DNA from: Sipunculus nudus
Taxonomy: Eukaryota; Annelida; Sipuncula; Golfingiida; Sipunculidae
Assembly (NCBI GenBank): GCA_026874595.1
Contig: CM049309.1
Location: forward strand, 8,767,076-8,831,075
Length of the DNA: 64,000 nucleotides
Direction: 5' to 3'
Below the pieces are notes generated by a model that saw nothing but the letters and a program-made list of their open reading frames with translations, did not search any database and was not told the DNA's origin. The position numbers and the translations under genes are program-made. Shown piece by piece: positions 22,500-35,514 of the stretch (position 1 is the first letter of the stretch; each line of letters opens with the position of its first letter).

Positions 22500-25400
22500 G
22501 CTGTTTGTTACGTATATTCACAGCTAGACAGTGCTGTATGACGTACTCGCTCGTGATACTGGACAGTGCAAGTCTGACACCCTGAGTGCATGTGGTGTCA
22601 GATTCCTGAAGGGACATTTTATATACATACAAGAGAACTGTGTTTTTTACCATATATATCAGTTCCTGTACAGCAGTAATACCCTACAGTCAGTAGTGTA
22701 TAGCATCGGGACTATTGTTATATATTCTCCATATAGACTTTCAAGTACTATGAGGATTTCTGTAAATATACAAATAAATATTCTGTTGTGAGTACAACGA
22801 CTTCTAGTCGTAAATAAAAACACAACAGAAATTGGCGCAGTCGGACTGAAAAGTACAGATGTGGTGCGCCAAACCACAAAGCCGGCGCTTGCCGATTTAA
22901 GGATGCCATTTGTCGCTCATGCCAAAAGAAGGGGCACCTACAAAACGTTTTGTCGCAGCAAGAAACCGACAGGCAATGCCCTACGCTTCAGACGGATTAC
23001 GCCAGTCCAGACAGTCTACGGTGTTCTCTCTGAAGATAATGTTTTCCGGCAACCGCTTGAACTGAATGACTGCTCATTCGTGTTCGATATCGACACAGGT
23101 TCGCAGCTACAGTTTCTGTTCAAAGGAAGTCTGGGAGAGCTTAGGCAAGCCGAAACTCAAATCTGCCACCTGCGACTACGTTTCGCTGACCCAACGCAAC
23201 GTGCCAGTCCTGGGTACATTCACAGCAACAGCTGTAATCGCCGATCCAGGCTGAGGGGCCGGTATCAGCATTAACGTCTGTGAAATTACCTGCAACATTC
23301 TTGGGTGACGCGCAGTTCAGAAGCTACAGATCGACATTACGAGCCTCATGACAGACTCCGTCTTCAGCAGCATTCACCCTGTGACGCAGGACATGTCTCC
23401 TGACTTATATAGTACTTCAACAGTCATGCCACGCTCTCTGTGACGAATTTCCGGAATCGGGATGTTTACGGGATTTTGAGTTGGAGGTTGCTTTCAAACC
23501 GGATACGGAACCGATTTTCTGCAAACCGCGCACAGTGCCTTTCGCTGTCCTGGAGGACCTCAACCATACATACGATAAGGGCATACAGCAAGGAGTCTGG
23601 GAGAAAACTACCTTTTGCGAGTACGGTACTCCAGTGGTGCCGATCCGCAAAGCCCTTCTGCCGGGACAGTCTAAACCCAAATTACGTGTCTGTGGGGACT
23701 ACAAAGCTACGGTTTACCCACAACCGGACACCGCCACCCGATGCCGCTACGAGATGTGTTGATGCAAAAACTAAGTGGTGGATACTGCTTCACGAAGATT
23801 GATCTGGCCGATGCCTAAAACAAGATCAAACTTGCACCTGCAACGCAAAAGAAACTCATTCTGAGTACTCATCGCGGAGTACTTCTACAGAAACGCCTTC
23901 CGTTCGGAATTAGCTCTGCTCCAGGTTCCAAGAAATTATTGAGAAATTACCTGCGCTCTCCGTGGAGTTGCTATTTACCTGGATTATATACTTGTCAGTG
24001 GTTTTACGGCGGAGGAACACTTACAAAACCTCCGTGCATTTTTCAAACGTCTCCAAGAGAAGGGGCTCCGATGCAAGATGGAGAAATGTGTCTTTGCTCA
24101 ACCTTAGTGGAATAGCTTGGGCATATACTTTCGCGTCAGGGCATCGCTTAAGGAAAGAGAGTTAACTCCATCTTTCACATGCCGCCACCTACGAATGTGT
24201 CCACATTACGTTCATTTCTGGGATCTGTTCAGTTCTACGGCAAACGGATTCCCAACCAGTCTACCGTGTCTGAGCCACTCACCCGTCTTACCCGGAAGGA
24301 CACACCCTGGAGCGCCTGGAGGACATCCTGTCCAGTGATACAATCCTAGCGCACTTTAATCCGTCCTTGGATATTGGTATTTCATGTGATGCTTCAAATG
24401 TTGGCCTTGGTGCCGTCCTGTTTCATCGCTTCCCGGACGGAAAAGAGCGCCCTATCGCCAATGTGTCTAAAACGCTCACAGACACGTAACGTCGGTACAG
24501 GCAGGTCCAGAAAGAGGCACTCGCAGTTATCTTTGCCTTAAAGAAGTTCCACCAATTCCTGTATGGTCGAACATTCATCGTGGTCACGGGCCATAAGCCA
24601 TTAGTCGCCATGTTTGGACCAAAGAAAGGTTCTCCAGCACTAGCGGCCAACAGACTGGCTCGTTGGGCCCTAATATTGAGTCAGTACAACTACAAGATTG
24701 AGTACTGGAAAACATTTGATCATGGCAACGCTGATGCCCTGAGTCGACTTCCGGTTGGAGCCAATGTCGATTTCGACGGGGAGGAAGCTGAGGCGGATGT
24801 AAACGTGGTTTGTGTGGTAAAGATAATCAGTCAACAGCTGAATCCGACGGATCCAGGACTGATGGCAAAGTAGTCCAGTAAGGATCCAGTGATATCCGCT
24901 GTAATGCGTTATGTGTCAGAAAGATGGCCAAGGGTTGATGTGGTCGATATTAAATGTTATTAGAAGATTGCGGATTCACTTATGGTCGAGAATGGATGCT
25001 CATTCGTTGAAGCAAGGATCGCCGTTCCAACAATCCTGAGAGGGGGAGTTTTACAGCTGATCCATGTGGGACATTTTGGGATGCAGCAGATGAAACATTT
25101 CGCTCGTTCGGTGGTTTACTGGCCACACATCAATGATGACATTGAACGGATTTGTCGTTCGTGCGCGGCATGTGGTCAGCACCAAAACTAGCCGCCAAAG
25201 CCTCCTAATCATCCATGGATGTTGCCGGGAGAGCCATGGAGTCGGCTACATGTTGATCATGCGATCAATTTTATGGATAAAAATTGGCTTGTCTTAGTGG
25301 ATACTTATTCTAAGTATCCATGTGTCCACGCAACATCCTCAGCTTCAACCAAGTCGACGATATCGCTGCTGGAGCAAGTCTTCGCTCATTTAGGATATCC

Positions 25401-25720
25401 TCAAGCATTGGTGATGGACAACTCTACTACATTTACATCGGACGAATTCCAAGCCTGGTGTCGCGAGCGAGGAATAACTCACCTCACGGGAGCACCATAT
25501 CATCCTTCTACGAATGGTGCAATCATTTAAACAGTCCGTGCGAACATCCTCCCGTCCACCAGAAGCCGCTCTGCAGGATTTTTTAATGCAGTATCGTCAG
25601 ACTCCATCAGAAGGTGGGCTGTCGCCGAGCCAACTGCTGAACGGACGCCAGCTTCAGTGTCATCTAGATGATTGACGTCAGGGACTGTGACCTGCAGTTG
25701 CAAGGCTTTTCAGCTGGAGG
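22500..25720 (+). mobile_element. Decayed Gypsy/Ty3-type LTR retrotransposon, truncated at 3' end
   Basis: A likely 5' LTR (start uncertain, 22500-22540; end about 22827) is followed by a primer-binding site TTGGCGCAGTCGG (22832-22844). Then come a Gag zinc-knuckle remnant (CRFKDAICRSCQKKGH, from about 22873), a protease motif FDIDTGS (about 23087), reverse transcriptase (23484-24120), RNase H (24370-24750) and integrase with its HHCC zinc-binding region (about 25049-25180) and core (25219-25530). Most of gag is deleted. Stops and frameshifts occur throughout. The polymerase box reads YLDY, losing one catalytic Asp, and the third integrase acidic residue is lost just before a stop. No 3' LTR was found. 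The copy cannot be active. Confidence 0.85.
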
Positions 25721-25918
25721 CTGATAATCTTCATCGCTGGATGCTACTTTTTTACACCAGTTAGTGCACGTCAGGGTAGCCTGGTGACCTATTTACCAGT
25801 GGACAATCCCTGAGTTTCAAACTTACACACTCGACATTTGACATTAAAATTACTTTTTACAAGATAAATGATTAAGGCTATATATAATGCAGCTATAGGT
25901 CCAAATCAGAGCATATAT

Positions 25919-26046
25919 CAGGCGCGGATCCAGTTTTTTTTACAGGGAGGGGTCAACGGGTGTCATGCATAAGAATTGTCTAAAAAAAGTCGTTGGTTAC
26001 GAGCAGGGGGGGGGGGGTCTCAACCCCAAACCCCCTCGATCCCCGC

Positions 26047-26049
<3 letters not shown>
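25919..26049. mobile_element. Short CAGG..CGGAT inverted-repeat element
   Basis: It begins CAGGCGCGGATCCAG and ends CTCGATCCCCGCCTG, an imperfect terminal inverted repeat, with a poly-G run inside. The flanks are AT-dinucleotide-rich, so a target-site duplication cannot be judged. Similar ends occur at 39399-39615 and 42618-42837. Confidence 0.45.

Positions 26050-26104
<55 letters not shown>
26050..26104. repeat. (TA)n microsatellite
   Basis: About 55 bp, one interruption near 26088. Confidence 0.9.
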
Positions 26105-27242
26105 CTGAATTCTCCGGGTGCTGGCTTAAGACAGTCAATGAACACAAAAAGAAGAGAGACATCAACGCCAACATTTCAAACAATCATATTATTTGGATAA
26201 CATGTACAGATTGTTGCTAAATTTTCAGCTACCCCTGTAGCCTTCGTCAGAGCGAGTGACTAACTGTAAACAAAGCGGATAGTGTGACCCTTCGCTAGGT
26301 CAACGGGGCTGGCTTGCAAGCTATACCCATTAATCAATCTGATGTCTTGTCAGGACTGGCCTGTGTATGTCCACATGAAAACAGGGCTGCTGGGGTGTCA
26401 AAGACAGGGAGGGGTTAGTCTCGAGGGGAAAAGTATGTGCTGCTGAGTGCCGGGTATTTACAGAGAAAAGCCAAGTCTTTGTTTAATCCTTTTATGTGCG
26501 TACGTAGTGTATGAATATACATATAGTGTATATATATACATATATATATTAGATCCGGCGGAGCCGTGTCTGCCAAACAAATGCGGCTGGCTTGGACAAA
26601 AAGACGACTGCATGACTTTATGTAAATAAGTTACGTGGCTCGATTCGGCTTGCAAAATTTTGGCTGGCTTTAACTGACCTGAAAGCCTATTCATTTGACG
26701 ATTTTACAAAGTACACGTTTTATTTAAACAAGTTATCTATATTAAGTTTGACATATTGCATTCATTTTACATTTAACTTTAAACAAACTTACAATCACAT
26801 CGTTTCCTTTCAGCGACAAGACAAAAATAAAATAAAACTCGAAAAGTTAATTCAGCCAACATTAAATTAAATAACTCTTCTGGCATTTTGGCCATTTTTC
26901 AAAGTATTTTAGCTGATTACACATTACACTTTCAAAATTTTGCACATATGTTTGATACCCGTAATCTAAATACAAATACAAATATAAAATTTATTTACCG
27001 TCCGTTTTTTGTTTACATTACAACATTAGCCATGAGCTATTCTCACAGACGATTAGGTCATAAATTAACAAAAACATCAAATTAAAATATATCAAATAAA
27101 AATTTAAAAATGAACACGGATATTTGCTCTTTCATTTTTTGATTGAAATAGATAAAAACGTAATATATAATATGTAATATATGTGTTATTTCAGGTGAGG
27201 TTGACAGTCACACATGGGGTGAGATTTCAGTGTGACCTAAAC

Positions 27243-27288
27243 ATGTCAGAACATAGCAGCCCTGATGCCGCTAGCAGACCACTACCAG
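27243..27288 (+). CDS. Gene A coding exon 1
   Basis: ATG in context AAACATGT. Encodes MSEHSSPDAASRPLP plus one base at donor CCAG|GTTAGA. An upstream ATG at 27214, present only if the 27195 acceptor is used, ends after two codons. Confidence 0.65.
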
Positions 27289-29109
27289 GTTAGAAAGACA
27301 AGTCTTCTGTTTATCATTATTGATAAGGAAGAAATATTTTTTTTCACCCCATGAACATGATATATAGTTGTACCATTTCACTGTCCATTTTCACCTGTTT
27401 ATTTTATTGTTGTAAATATTTTTCAATTTTTAGTTATACAATTTGTTAAACCTGCTGATGTTTCTCAGAAACGTCCATAATAAAAGTACTTCCCTTCTTT
27501 TCTGGTAAATTATAATGAAAATGAGACACAGGTTTATTACACTTTCAATATTTTGTCACCTTGACCTTCACTTCGACCTTGACCTGGAACAGATTTGCTC
27601 ACCTTAACCTTGGTGTGTGCAGATTTATTGTCTGGCCTGCCTCCCATCTCCAAAGAAGATTCCACGGGGAGTATAGCAGACGATCAACAAAGGAAGGGGC
27701 CAGAGGTTGACGTCAGGGGCCTACAGAATCCACACCATGACGTCATATTTAACAGTCCGACAGACCCTCCCCAACCTGGGCACAGACGGAAGAGAAACAG
27801 AATGTCCTCTGACAGGAAACCCGAGAGACAGCAGTGGAAGCGAGGTAATGGGCACGCACACGAACACGCATGCGCAGGTTAGCTTGTAAACTTGTCAGTA
27901 ACTTTATTTGCGAGCTTTGTAAATATCTATACCGTTTGAGATTATAGAATTTTGACACCAACATAAGCTTTGAATCCAGTGATATAGAGGGCGCTGAGGA
28001 GTATTTATCTCCATGTAGCTTTGATAAATAAGAGGTTGTTGAAGTTGAGCACAAACCTACACCAGGATTATCATGAACCTGTGCTGTGTACACAGCAACC
28101 GAGGTCCATAAACCCCATCCCAGGTCACCTCCACAACAAAGTCGCCCCAATACCGAAGAATAGTTCTGTTATAAAGAAGTAACGGTATAAGTATCAACAA
28201 CTTTACACCAAAGGTATGAATGAATGTGGAAGAAATTTTGTGGAGAGTTAAGGTAACGTTCAATTAACAATCCATTAAATTTTGAAAAAAGTCTTGATCC
28301 CAATAATCAGTTTTAGTTTAAGGATTCTATCAAATTGTGGCACATATGGTTCCTTTGTCCCCGGTTAGACGCCGCTCCATTCATAGGTATTAGGGTAGGC
28401 ATTTAGTCAGCATCTGAACAAGCGAATGTGAGTTAATAAAACATGATACTGTGTATGACACATGAAAGCTTTGTTAGGGGAACCCGGCGGTGGTATACAA
28501 GTAGTCAAACCATATTGTAGGATTTTTCCCATTGATAATATAAAACAACACAGGCATTAAAGTTTAACATCACCACATGACCAAAAGGTCTGTCCAAATA
28601 TAGAATGATTATCAATTATATGCTAAAACAGTATATTGCCAGTCAATGCATGGGGTGTACGCTTTACTCAAGATATGGAGGGTTGCTGGCTACTCAACTT
28701 CGCCGATGCTTCACTACCTCCGTTTCTTATACGGAGACCCTAGCTACCCACTCAATGACTTATTTACGAGCCATAGGGTGAGGTCTACACCCTAGGCCCG
28801 CCAGCTAGGTAAGTGATGATGCTCCTCTCTGACCCACTGGCTATGATTTATCATACGGGTATTAATTGTTCAGTCCACTTATAGTGTAGGGGGTGTAGGT
28901 CTATCTATTAAGAGTATATTGAGTATCCTACATCATTACAAACTACACTTCACTGTACACTACATAAGGTTTCAATTTGTTTTGCAGCACTGTGGTGCCT
29001 AGGTTGGATTTTGTTGTGCCCGGTGTTTGGATGCCTGTACTTGCTGAGGGAGTCGCCGGCGGATGAAGACGATCTGCACGAGGATGAATGTTTACCGTGT
29101 TACAGCTGA
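27243..29109 (+). CDS. Gene A: uncharacterised 129-aa C-terminally anchored membrane protein
   Basis: Three coding exons (27243-27288, 27623-27844, 28988-29109), all junctions phase 1 and GT-AG, giving 129 residues. No signal peptide. Residues 1-90 are hydrophilic and Pro/charge-rich and end in a basic stretch (GHRRKRNR ... RQQWKR). One hydrophobic segment follows (LWCLGWILLCPVFGCLYLL, about residues 91-109), then an acidic tail RESPADEDDLHEDECLPCYS. Basic residues before and acidic residues after the segment suggest an N-terminus in the cytosol and a short exoplasmic tail, as in a tail-anchored protein; the Cys residues beside the membrane could be acylated. The family is not recognised. Gene B, in tandem downstream, is a clear paralogue, and shared exon phases and C-terminus are the best evidence that both are real. 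Confidence 0.75.
27623..27844 (+). CDS. Gene A coding exon 2
   Basis: Acceptor GGTGTGTGCAG and donor CGAG|GTAATG. It starts with the Asp codon completed across the junction (DLLSGLPPISKED), as gene B does (DLVCHV). It ends in the basic stretch before the membrane segment. It corresponds to two separate exons in gene B. Confidence 0.75.
27845..28987 (+). other. Gene A intron between coding exons 2 and 3
   Basis: About 1.1 kb, AT-rich, with no repeat or exon that I can support. Confidence 0.5.
28988..29109 (+). CDS. Gene A coding exon 3 (membrane segment and tail)
   Basis: Acceptor TTTGTTTTGCAG. Encodes Ala, LWCLGWILLCPVFGCLYLL, then the acidic CxPCY tail and a TGA. Over 38 aligned residues 21 are identical to the gene B last exon, with no gap. 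Confidence 0.85.
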
Positions 29110-30755
29110 CGCCAGCCGTCACAGAGCTCTGTCTAAACCTGACCTTGTTAGAAGACAAAACTTACAGCTCTGTCTAATCCAAATGACAATACCCAGAGCT
29201 CTGTATTAAGTATAATTAATAAGACAGCACCCAGAGCTCTGTCTATGAACTGCAATTATTATAGGAAACAGGACCTAGAGCTCTGTGTAAACCTGATCTA
29301 ATCAGAAGGCAAAAACAGAGCTCTTTCTAATATAAAACTGATTAGAAGACAATACCCAGAGCTCTGTCAATGAATTTTCATGAAAATGAGAAAGCTTCTA
29401 TAGCGCAGTAGATGTACAGTATATTAGACAACAAATAGAGCTGTATCTAACTGCACTTGGTAGATCATACCAAATACATATCCATGGTCATAATCTATTC
29501 AAAAGATGTACACAGGCTTGGCATATAAACAGAGCCCCATGCAAACCGCACTGAATGATTGGAAAACAATATCCAGAGCTCTGTCTAATGACGATCTAGT
29601 CAACTGATGTACATTACAGGAAGCAGAGCTCTGTACTCCGTACAAACCTTACTAGTGAGGCAACACTGCCCCTGGAGAAATCTGTCTTATGGTGATCTAA
29701 TCAAAGGATGTACATATACATGAAGCAAATACAGAGCGCCATGACAAACGAATTGTACCCAGAGCTCTGTCAAATGATAATCTATTGAAACGATGTACAT
29801 AAAAAATGAGACAAGTACAGAGCTCTATATTAAACGGACTGGCGAGGGAACAATCCTCAGACTTTTGTCAACCGTTATCTAAAGATCTGGTCAAGTGATG
29901 CGTACACATTAACATAAAAGGACGGCTCTCTCTAAACACGTACTGGATACAGAACCCAACGGGGTCCATATCAAACGAATAGTGAGGAAATGATACCCAA
30001 TGCTCTGTTTAATGATGAACTAGTCAACTAATGTACGTAAACATCAGGCTTACAGAGCTCCATATTAAAAGAATAGTGAGGAAGTGATACCCGAGCTCTG
30101 TCTAATGATGAACTAGTCAACTAATGTACGTAAACATCAGGCTTACACAGAGCTCCATATTAAAGGAATAGTGAGGAAATTATACCCAGAGCTCTTTCTA
30201 ATGATGAACTAGTCCACGGATGTACATAAACATGATACTTACACAGAGCTCCATATTTAACGAATGGTGAGGAAATGATACCCAAAGCTCTGTCTGATGA
30301 TGATCTGGTCAACTGAAGTACATATACATGAAGCAAATTCAGAGCTCAATGACAAACGAACTGTACTCAGTCAACTGATGTACATATACATGAAGCATAT
30401 ACAGAGCTCCATGACAAACGGACTATACTCAAAGTCTGTCTAAAGATGATCTAGTCAAACGATGCACATATACATGTAGCATATACAGAGCTCCATGACA
30501 AACGAACTGTAGTCAGAGTTCTGTCTAATGATGATCTAGTCAACTGAAGTACATATACATGAAGCATGTACAGAGCTACAGAGCTCCATGACAAACGAAT
30601 TGTACTAAGAGTTCTGTCAAATGGCAATCTAAAACTTGAGACGTATACAGAGCTCCATATAAAACGGACTGGCGAGGAAACAGGCTCAAGCCTTTGTCTA
30701 ATCATTATCTGCAAATCTGGCTAGGTGATGCTTACACTTTCATTAAAGGATTGCG

Positions 30756-30798
<43 letters not shown>

Positions 30799-31870
30799 CG
30801 TACTGGATACAGAACTGAACGTGGTCTTGGCATGCGTGTGTTATGATATAGCATGATGTGACTAAAATGTATTGACCAGGTTAAAGAGCCAACATGTATG
30901 TCTACACTTATGATGATCGAAGAGCCAATACCCGAGACCCGTGTGAACCTGCTGGAGGGTACTACTGACCAACAGTGGTAATAAGAGTCCCCCAAAAGCT
31001 CTGACTTACCCGATACACTTTATGAGGACAACACTTTGAGATCTGACTTAACCGTCCTGATAAGCAGAAGACGACAACAGCTCTGACTAAGGAACGCCGT
31101 TGACAAGACAAAAAAAACCAGAGCTGTGAACAAGAATTGAGAAGAAGACTGTGGAAAGATCGGACAATATTCCGATAACACCAGGCGGGTCTGACTTACC
31201 TGAGCTCATTAGAAGACAAAACATGGAAATCGGATTAAACAGCACTCGTTTTGAGATAATACATACAGATTAGCCTAAGGGATGCATGCCGTTGCCAAGG
31301 CGAATTCAGAGCTATGATTAACCGAATCGGCAGTACTGAGTACTGAATGTACATCAGCGGTCGGAATATTTACACAAGGCTGATAGGCACTGTTTCGCAG
31401 ACAGCTCTAATGACTCTCTGATTCACACGGACTGATTAGAAGACAAACACCAAGAGCTAAGACTTATTAAGACTGCCTAGGATAGCTCTGAGACTGTCAT
31501 GAACTGATTAGGAGACAATAGTACTTTAGGGCTCTGACCTGTCCTGTGCAAGCTTTGAGATTACCCAGAACTGATTAGAAGAAAATACAAATAATGGAAT
31601 CAGACCGCTCCTGTTTAAGCTTTTAGACTTCCCAGAACTAATTAGGAGACAATAGTAATTAGAGACTATGAACCGTCCTTTTTTAAGCTATAAGACAACC
31701 AAGAACTGATTAAGAAACAATAATAATTAAGGACTCTGACCCGTCCTGTCTAATCTTTTAGACTACCAAGAACTGATTAGGCGACAGTAGTAATTAACAG
31801 CTCTGCCCCATCCTGTTTAACGGACATCATTGGCTCTGATTAACCCGAGATGATTATAGAAGCCTGTACA
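29110..31870 (+). repeat. Degenerate CAGAGCTCTG minisatellite downstream of gene A
   Basis: It begins within about 15 bp of the gene A stop codon. Up to about 30700 the core CAGAGCTCTGTCTAATGATG, followed by TAGTCAACTGATGTACATA and AGAGCTCCATGACAAACGAA, recurs irregularly at about 60-110 bp. From about 31000 the unit shifts to GAACTGATTAGAAGACAATA with GCTCTGACC. The central AGAGCTCT is self-complementary, so a transcript would have many pairing options. It may form the gene A 3' UTR. Confidence 0.75.
30756..30796. repeat. (CT)n microsatellite
   Basis: About 40 bp of CT inside the minisatellite. Confidence 0.9.
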
Positions 31871-33188
31871 AACAGATGGCAGCACTTGCTAACGTGAGCA
31901 TGCGGCCATGGGTGGATTCTGTCCCAGAGGTGTGACCAACAACCAGTAGTGAAAACCTGAAAGGCTATAAACTATAGTTACTTCCAATTTATACATAGCT
32001 TTCGGTCAAAGCTGTATAATTTTAGGTGATTTAGTCATAATGTGTACATATGTACATATGATATATACACAGAGGGACCTGTGTATGTCTAGTGCTATGC
32101 GACCAGTTACTTAAGATTCAGAAAATGCGACATTGCTGTCGGCAAATGCAAAAACAATATATCGATCTCATTTGCATTTGCAGAAAATAGTAAGAACATT
32201 TAAACAGAGATAGAAACTCGTCGTGTATACCGAGATCTTTCTTCCAAGGTTTCATTTCTGCTTGAGAAGTTTGTACTTTATTTAGTTCGAGGAACACACA
32301 CCAGCATCACCTTGAACTGTTTATTGGAATTATTTTAAGAGGCTGAACATGATACTGCAAATCAAAAGCTTGAAGGTGCTATTTCGATGAAGAACACTTA
32401 GTCAGATATATTCCGTTAGATGGCGCTAAATGCTATATGTAGCAGGTTTTTGTATAGACCGTAAGACTAGAAAAAAATCAAAATTCAGTGTCTCTGTTTT
32501 TCATTTAATTATGAAAACTAAATAAGCTGTACTTGAAGACCAAGTAATCGAAATTCAAGATTGATAAACTGCACATTCATTAATTTGTATTTTAAGATAT
32601 TAGCCCTGTGAAGTAGTTCATGTGCACATATTATTATTTATGTATTCATATAAGTATAAAATAATTATTTGCGGGTGTGCAGGCGCATCCAAGTTATAAA
32701 TAAATTATACAAAATGTAATCTGTTAAAAAATGTATGTTGTTTATTTGATTGGACTGGACCTGGACTCCGTTCGGTTTATATTTCTTTTTATGATATTTT
32801 TTTTATATGATCATATTTGTTCATATTGTGGATCAGCCCTCCATTAATATTGTAACCTGTTTATTTTGTGATTCGCACATGAACAGCTGGAACGTTATTG
32901 CGAAAATCCTGTTTAAAATGTGCTGTATTGATTTGTTGTTACTGACATGAATGAGTTGCTTTCAGTTATAATATTATGCTATTTGTTTCCCTTTGTTTCA
33001 AGTTATGTTGCTATGTGATACTATAGAGTGTGATTTTCCTTTGTGTGATATAGTAATTATATATAATGAGTGTATATTAGTGTTAATTTGTTAACCCTCG
33101 TGTTATTGTGATGTTTGCAAACAAAATATAGAGTCTATAAGTATCATGATATAGTTAATTGTCTTATACTGACCTATAGGACTACATT

Positions 33189-33190
<2 letters not shown>

Positions 33191-33254
<64 letters not shown>
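33191..33254. repeat. (TA)n microsatellite
   Basis: About 64 bp of TA. Confidence 0.95.
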
Positions 33255-33257
<3 letters not shown>

Positions 33258-33952
33258 AGAATGAAAATATAGCATATAAAGAAGAAATGGCCATTTTGCA
33301 TGTACTGCGTGTATATTATCCATGCATATATGTATAGTGTATATCAGTATACTTGTATGATAATATTTGTACACGTTATCCACTTATATATAACTCGGTC
33401 ATATCCGTTGGTAATTCATCTTAACCGTCACGTGATTTTACTGTTATTACCTCTCAATATTATATCGAAAAAAAGTTCAGGCTCCTTGTTCACAATGTTA
33501 AATCAAACACATGCAGGGTAGGGGGGCCCTTTATATATCCTGCATGGTCACCCCATGGTCCTCCGAAATTATTCACATGACATATATCGGCAGATATCCG
33601 ATTGAGCATGGGTGTAAGTTTTTTTTTAATTATAAATACTTACAGAAAAAACTCAGTCATAAGGTTCATTTATATGTTGTTTATAAAATGTTTTCCTTTT
33701 TCTATTGATCAAAATGCAAATGGCTGTTAGTTTGTTAGGATTTATTCGGGTTTTTTAGATTGAATAGTATCATAATTCAGATGGCACTATATGTATACAG
33801 TATAGCGTTTTACATACCATATATATAAATTGTATAAAACATATCACATGAATGCATTTGTACAAATTACTTGCAGTTTGCTAAAGTCGTTTTAATGGCT
33901 TACTGCTTCACGTTTTTCTTTGTCAAAATTTTGTTTGTAGAATGGAGCCAAT

Positions 33953-33953
33953 A

Positions 33954-34008
<55 letters not shown>
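33953..34008. repeat. (TA)n microsatellite
   Basis: About 55 bp of TA. Confidence 0.95.
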
Positions 34009-34012
<4 letters not shown>

Positions 34013-35514
34013 TGAAAGGAGAAATAACAAAATATTGAGTCGAAATATATGATCTAGATTAAATAAAATATAAGAAGCCGAGTTCCCTATCACACCCACC
34101 TTACCCTTATATATAACCCGGGCTCGCATAGAAAAAATTTTTTTGTTACTATTGCGGGACACCATATATACTCGTATATACAAATAGGGCATAATACATA
34201 AATTTGTTGGGAAATCTGCAGCCTACATATATGTTAATGTTTCTGTACTTGTTATATGCATGTATACCTATATCAATACCTGTTCTCACATTAAGTGCAT
34301 ATTCTAATTTTTATTAAATAAAGTATTTGAAATTTACTTATCCGCAGTTTGTGTTATGTTATATGGCAGCGATTATACGAGTAATTATATAATAAAACAT
34401 AAAGCTTGTATCATAAATTAAAATAGTTAATTCTTAAGTTTTAATAAAAAAAAACAACTTGGAGAGGAATTTTTAAAAAGCATTGATTCATTATGCTATT
34501 TTGGTATTATTCACAGTACTCAATATCTAAACATGCAAACGTACAGACAAACGAGTGACCTAAGGGTCATGACGCTCAGTTTCAACATATACATATGTAT
34601 ATAGGTATGGTGATATATCACATGCATCGTTAATGATGGTAGGCGAAAATGAAATAGAACAGTGAAAATAATAAACAGTGATTGTAAAAATCAGCTAAAT
34701 AAAACCGAAATTCCCAGTTCTTAAGAAGTTCAATATAGATGGCGCCATCTATAGTTGACATCTATCTCTATACATCTATAGCTTACATAGCTTACATTTG
34801 ATGAATTTATTTTACCTAAAGCGGGTATCCTAGAATTAAAGGCATGTCCGAATCTATATATTTATCTGAAAATAGAGAATATGTCGCTGGATGTATTTAA
34901 AGTGACTTTGATGACACCATCATGATTTAATTTCATCCAGTGATAAAACTCGCTGATTGCCTCCGCCGGGAGGATATATATATGCGTTCATTCCGGCGTT
35001 CGTGTATGTGTTTGATTGTGTTTATTCACAACATAACTCAAACAATCAAGACAAAAGCAAAAATTAATTTAGGGCACCTCGGGAATGGGCCAATGAAAAA
35101 CGATTATCGATTTTGCTGTGGGTCCTGCTCATGATCCGGATCCAAGAACCAAGGAATCACTTATATCAATATTCAAAACTGTGCAGTTACATATACACAA
35201 TTGAACATGGGAATATGGGCCGAATAAGTGAATGCAAACAATTGTTTGGGAACTTATAATCAAAAGAACCTGGGAATATGGCCAAATAAGTGAATGAAAA
35301 CAATAATAGCTGAGTATCCCACATTAAGGCCGCTACATGGCGGAGGACTGCATTCTTGAGAATGTATGCATGTTTAAAGTATTTTAAAATTAGAAAATGC
35401 ATATATTTGCGTCAAAATACACATTTGTAAGTTATTTCCACTGGTATTTCCAAACATAACCTGACAGGCCATATATTTTGCGTCTTAATTGGGTGTCTTA
35501 AGCCTGCATCACCA

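Larger units (their letters stand above)
20537..27242 (+). other. Gene A intron 1 (predicted)
   Basis: About 6.7 kb. It holds poly-C (21589-21607) and poly-G (22331, 22375) tracts, a 45-bp near-perfect direct repeat at 22040-22130, a decayed Gypsy-type retrotransposon, a small CAGGCGCGGAT element and a (TA)n array. At its end are two acceptor candidates, TTATTTCAG (exon from 27195) and GAGATTTCAG (from 27231); the second lies 12 bp before the start codon. Confidence 0.45.
31871..35514. other. Intergenic region between gene A and gene B
   Basis: AT-rich, with (TA)n arrays at 33191-33254 and 33953-34008. AATAAA signals (for example near 32698 and 34316) could end gene A transcripts. A short repeat fragment AGTGACCTAAGGGTCATGAC lies at about 34554. 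No coding signal. Confidence 0.5.
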
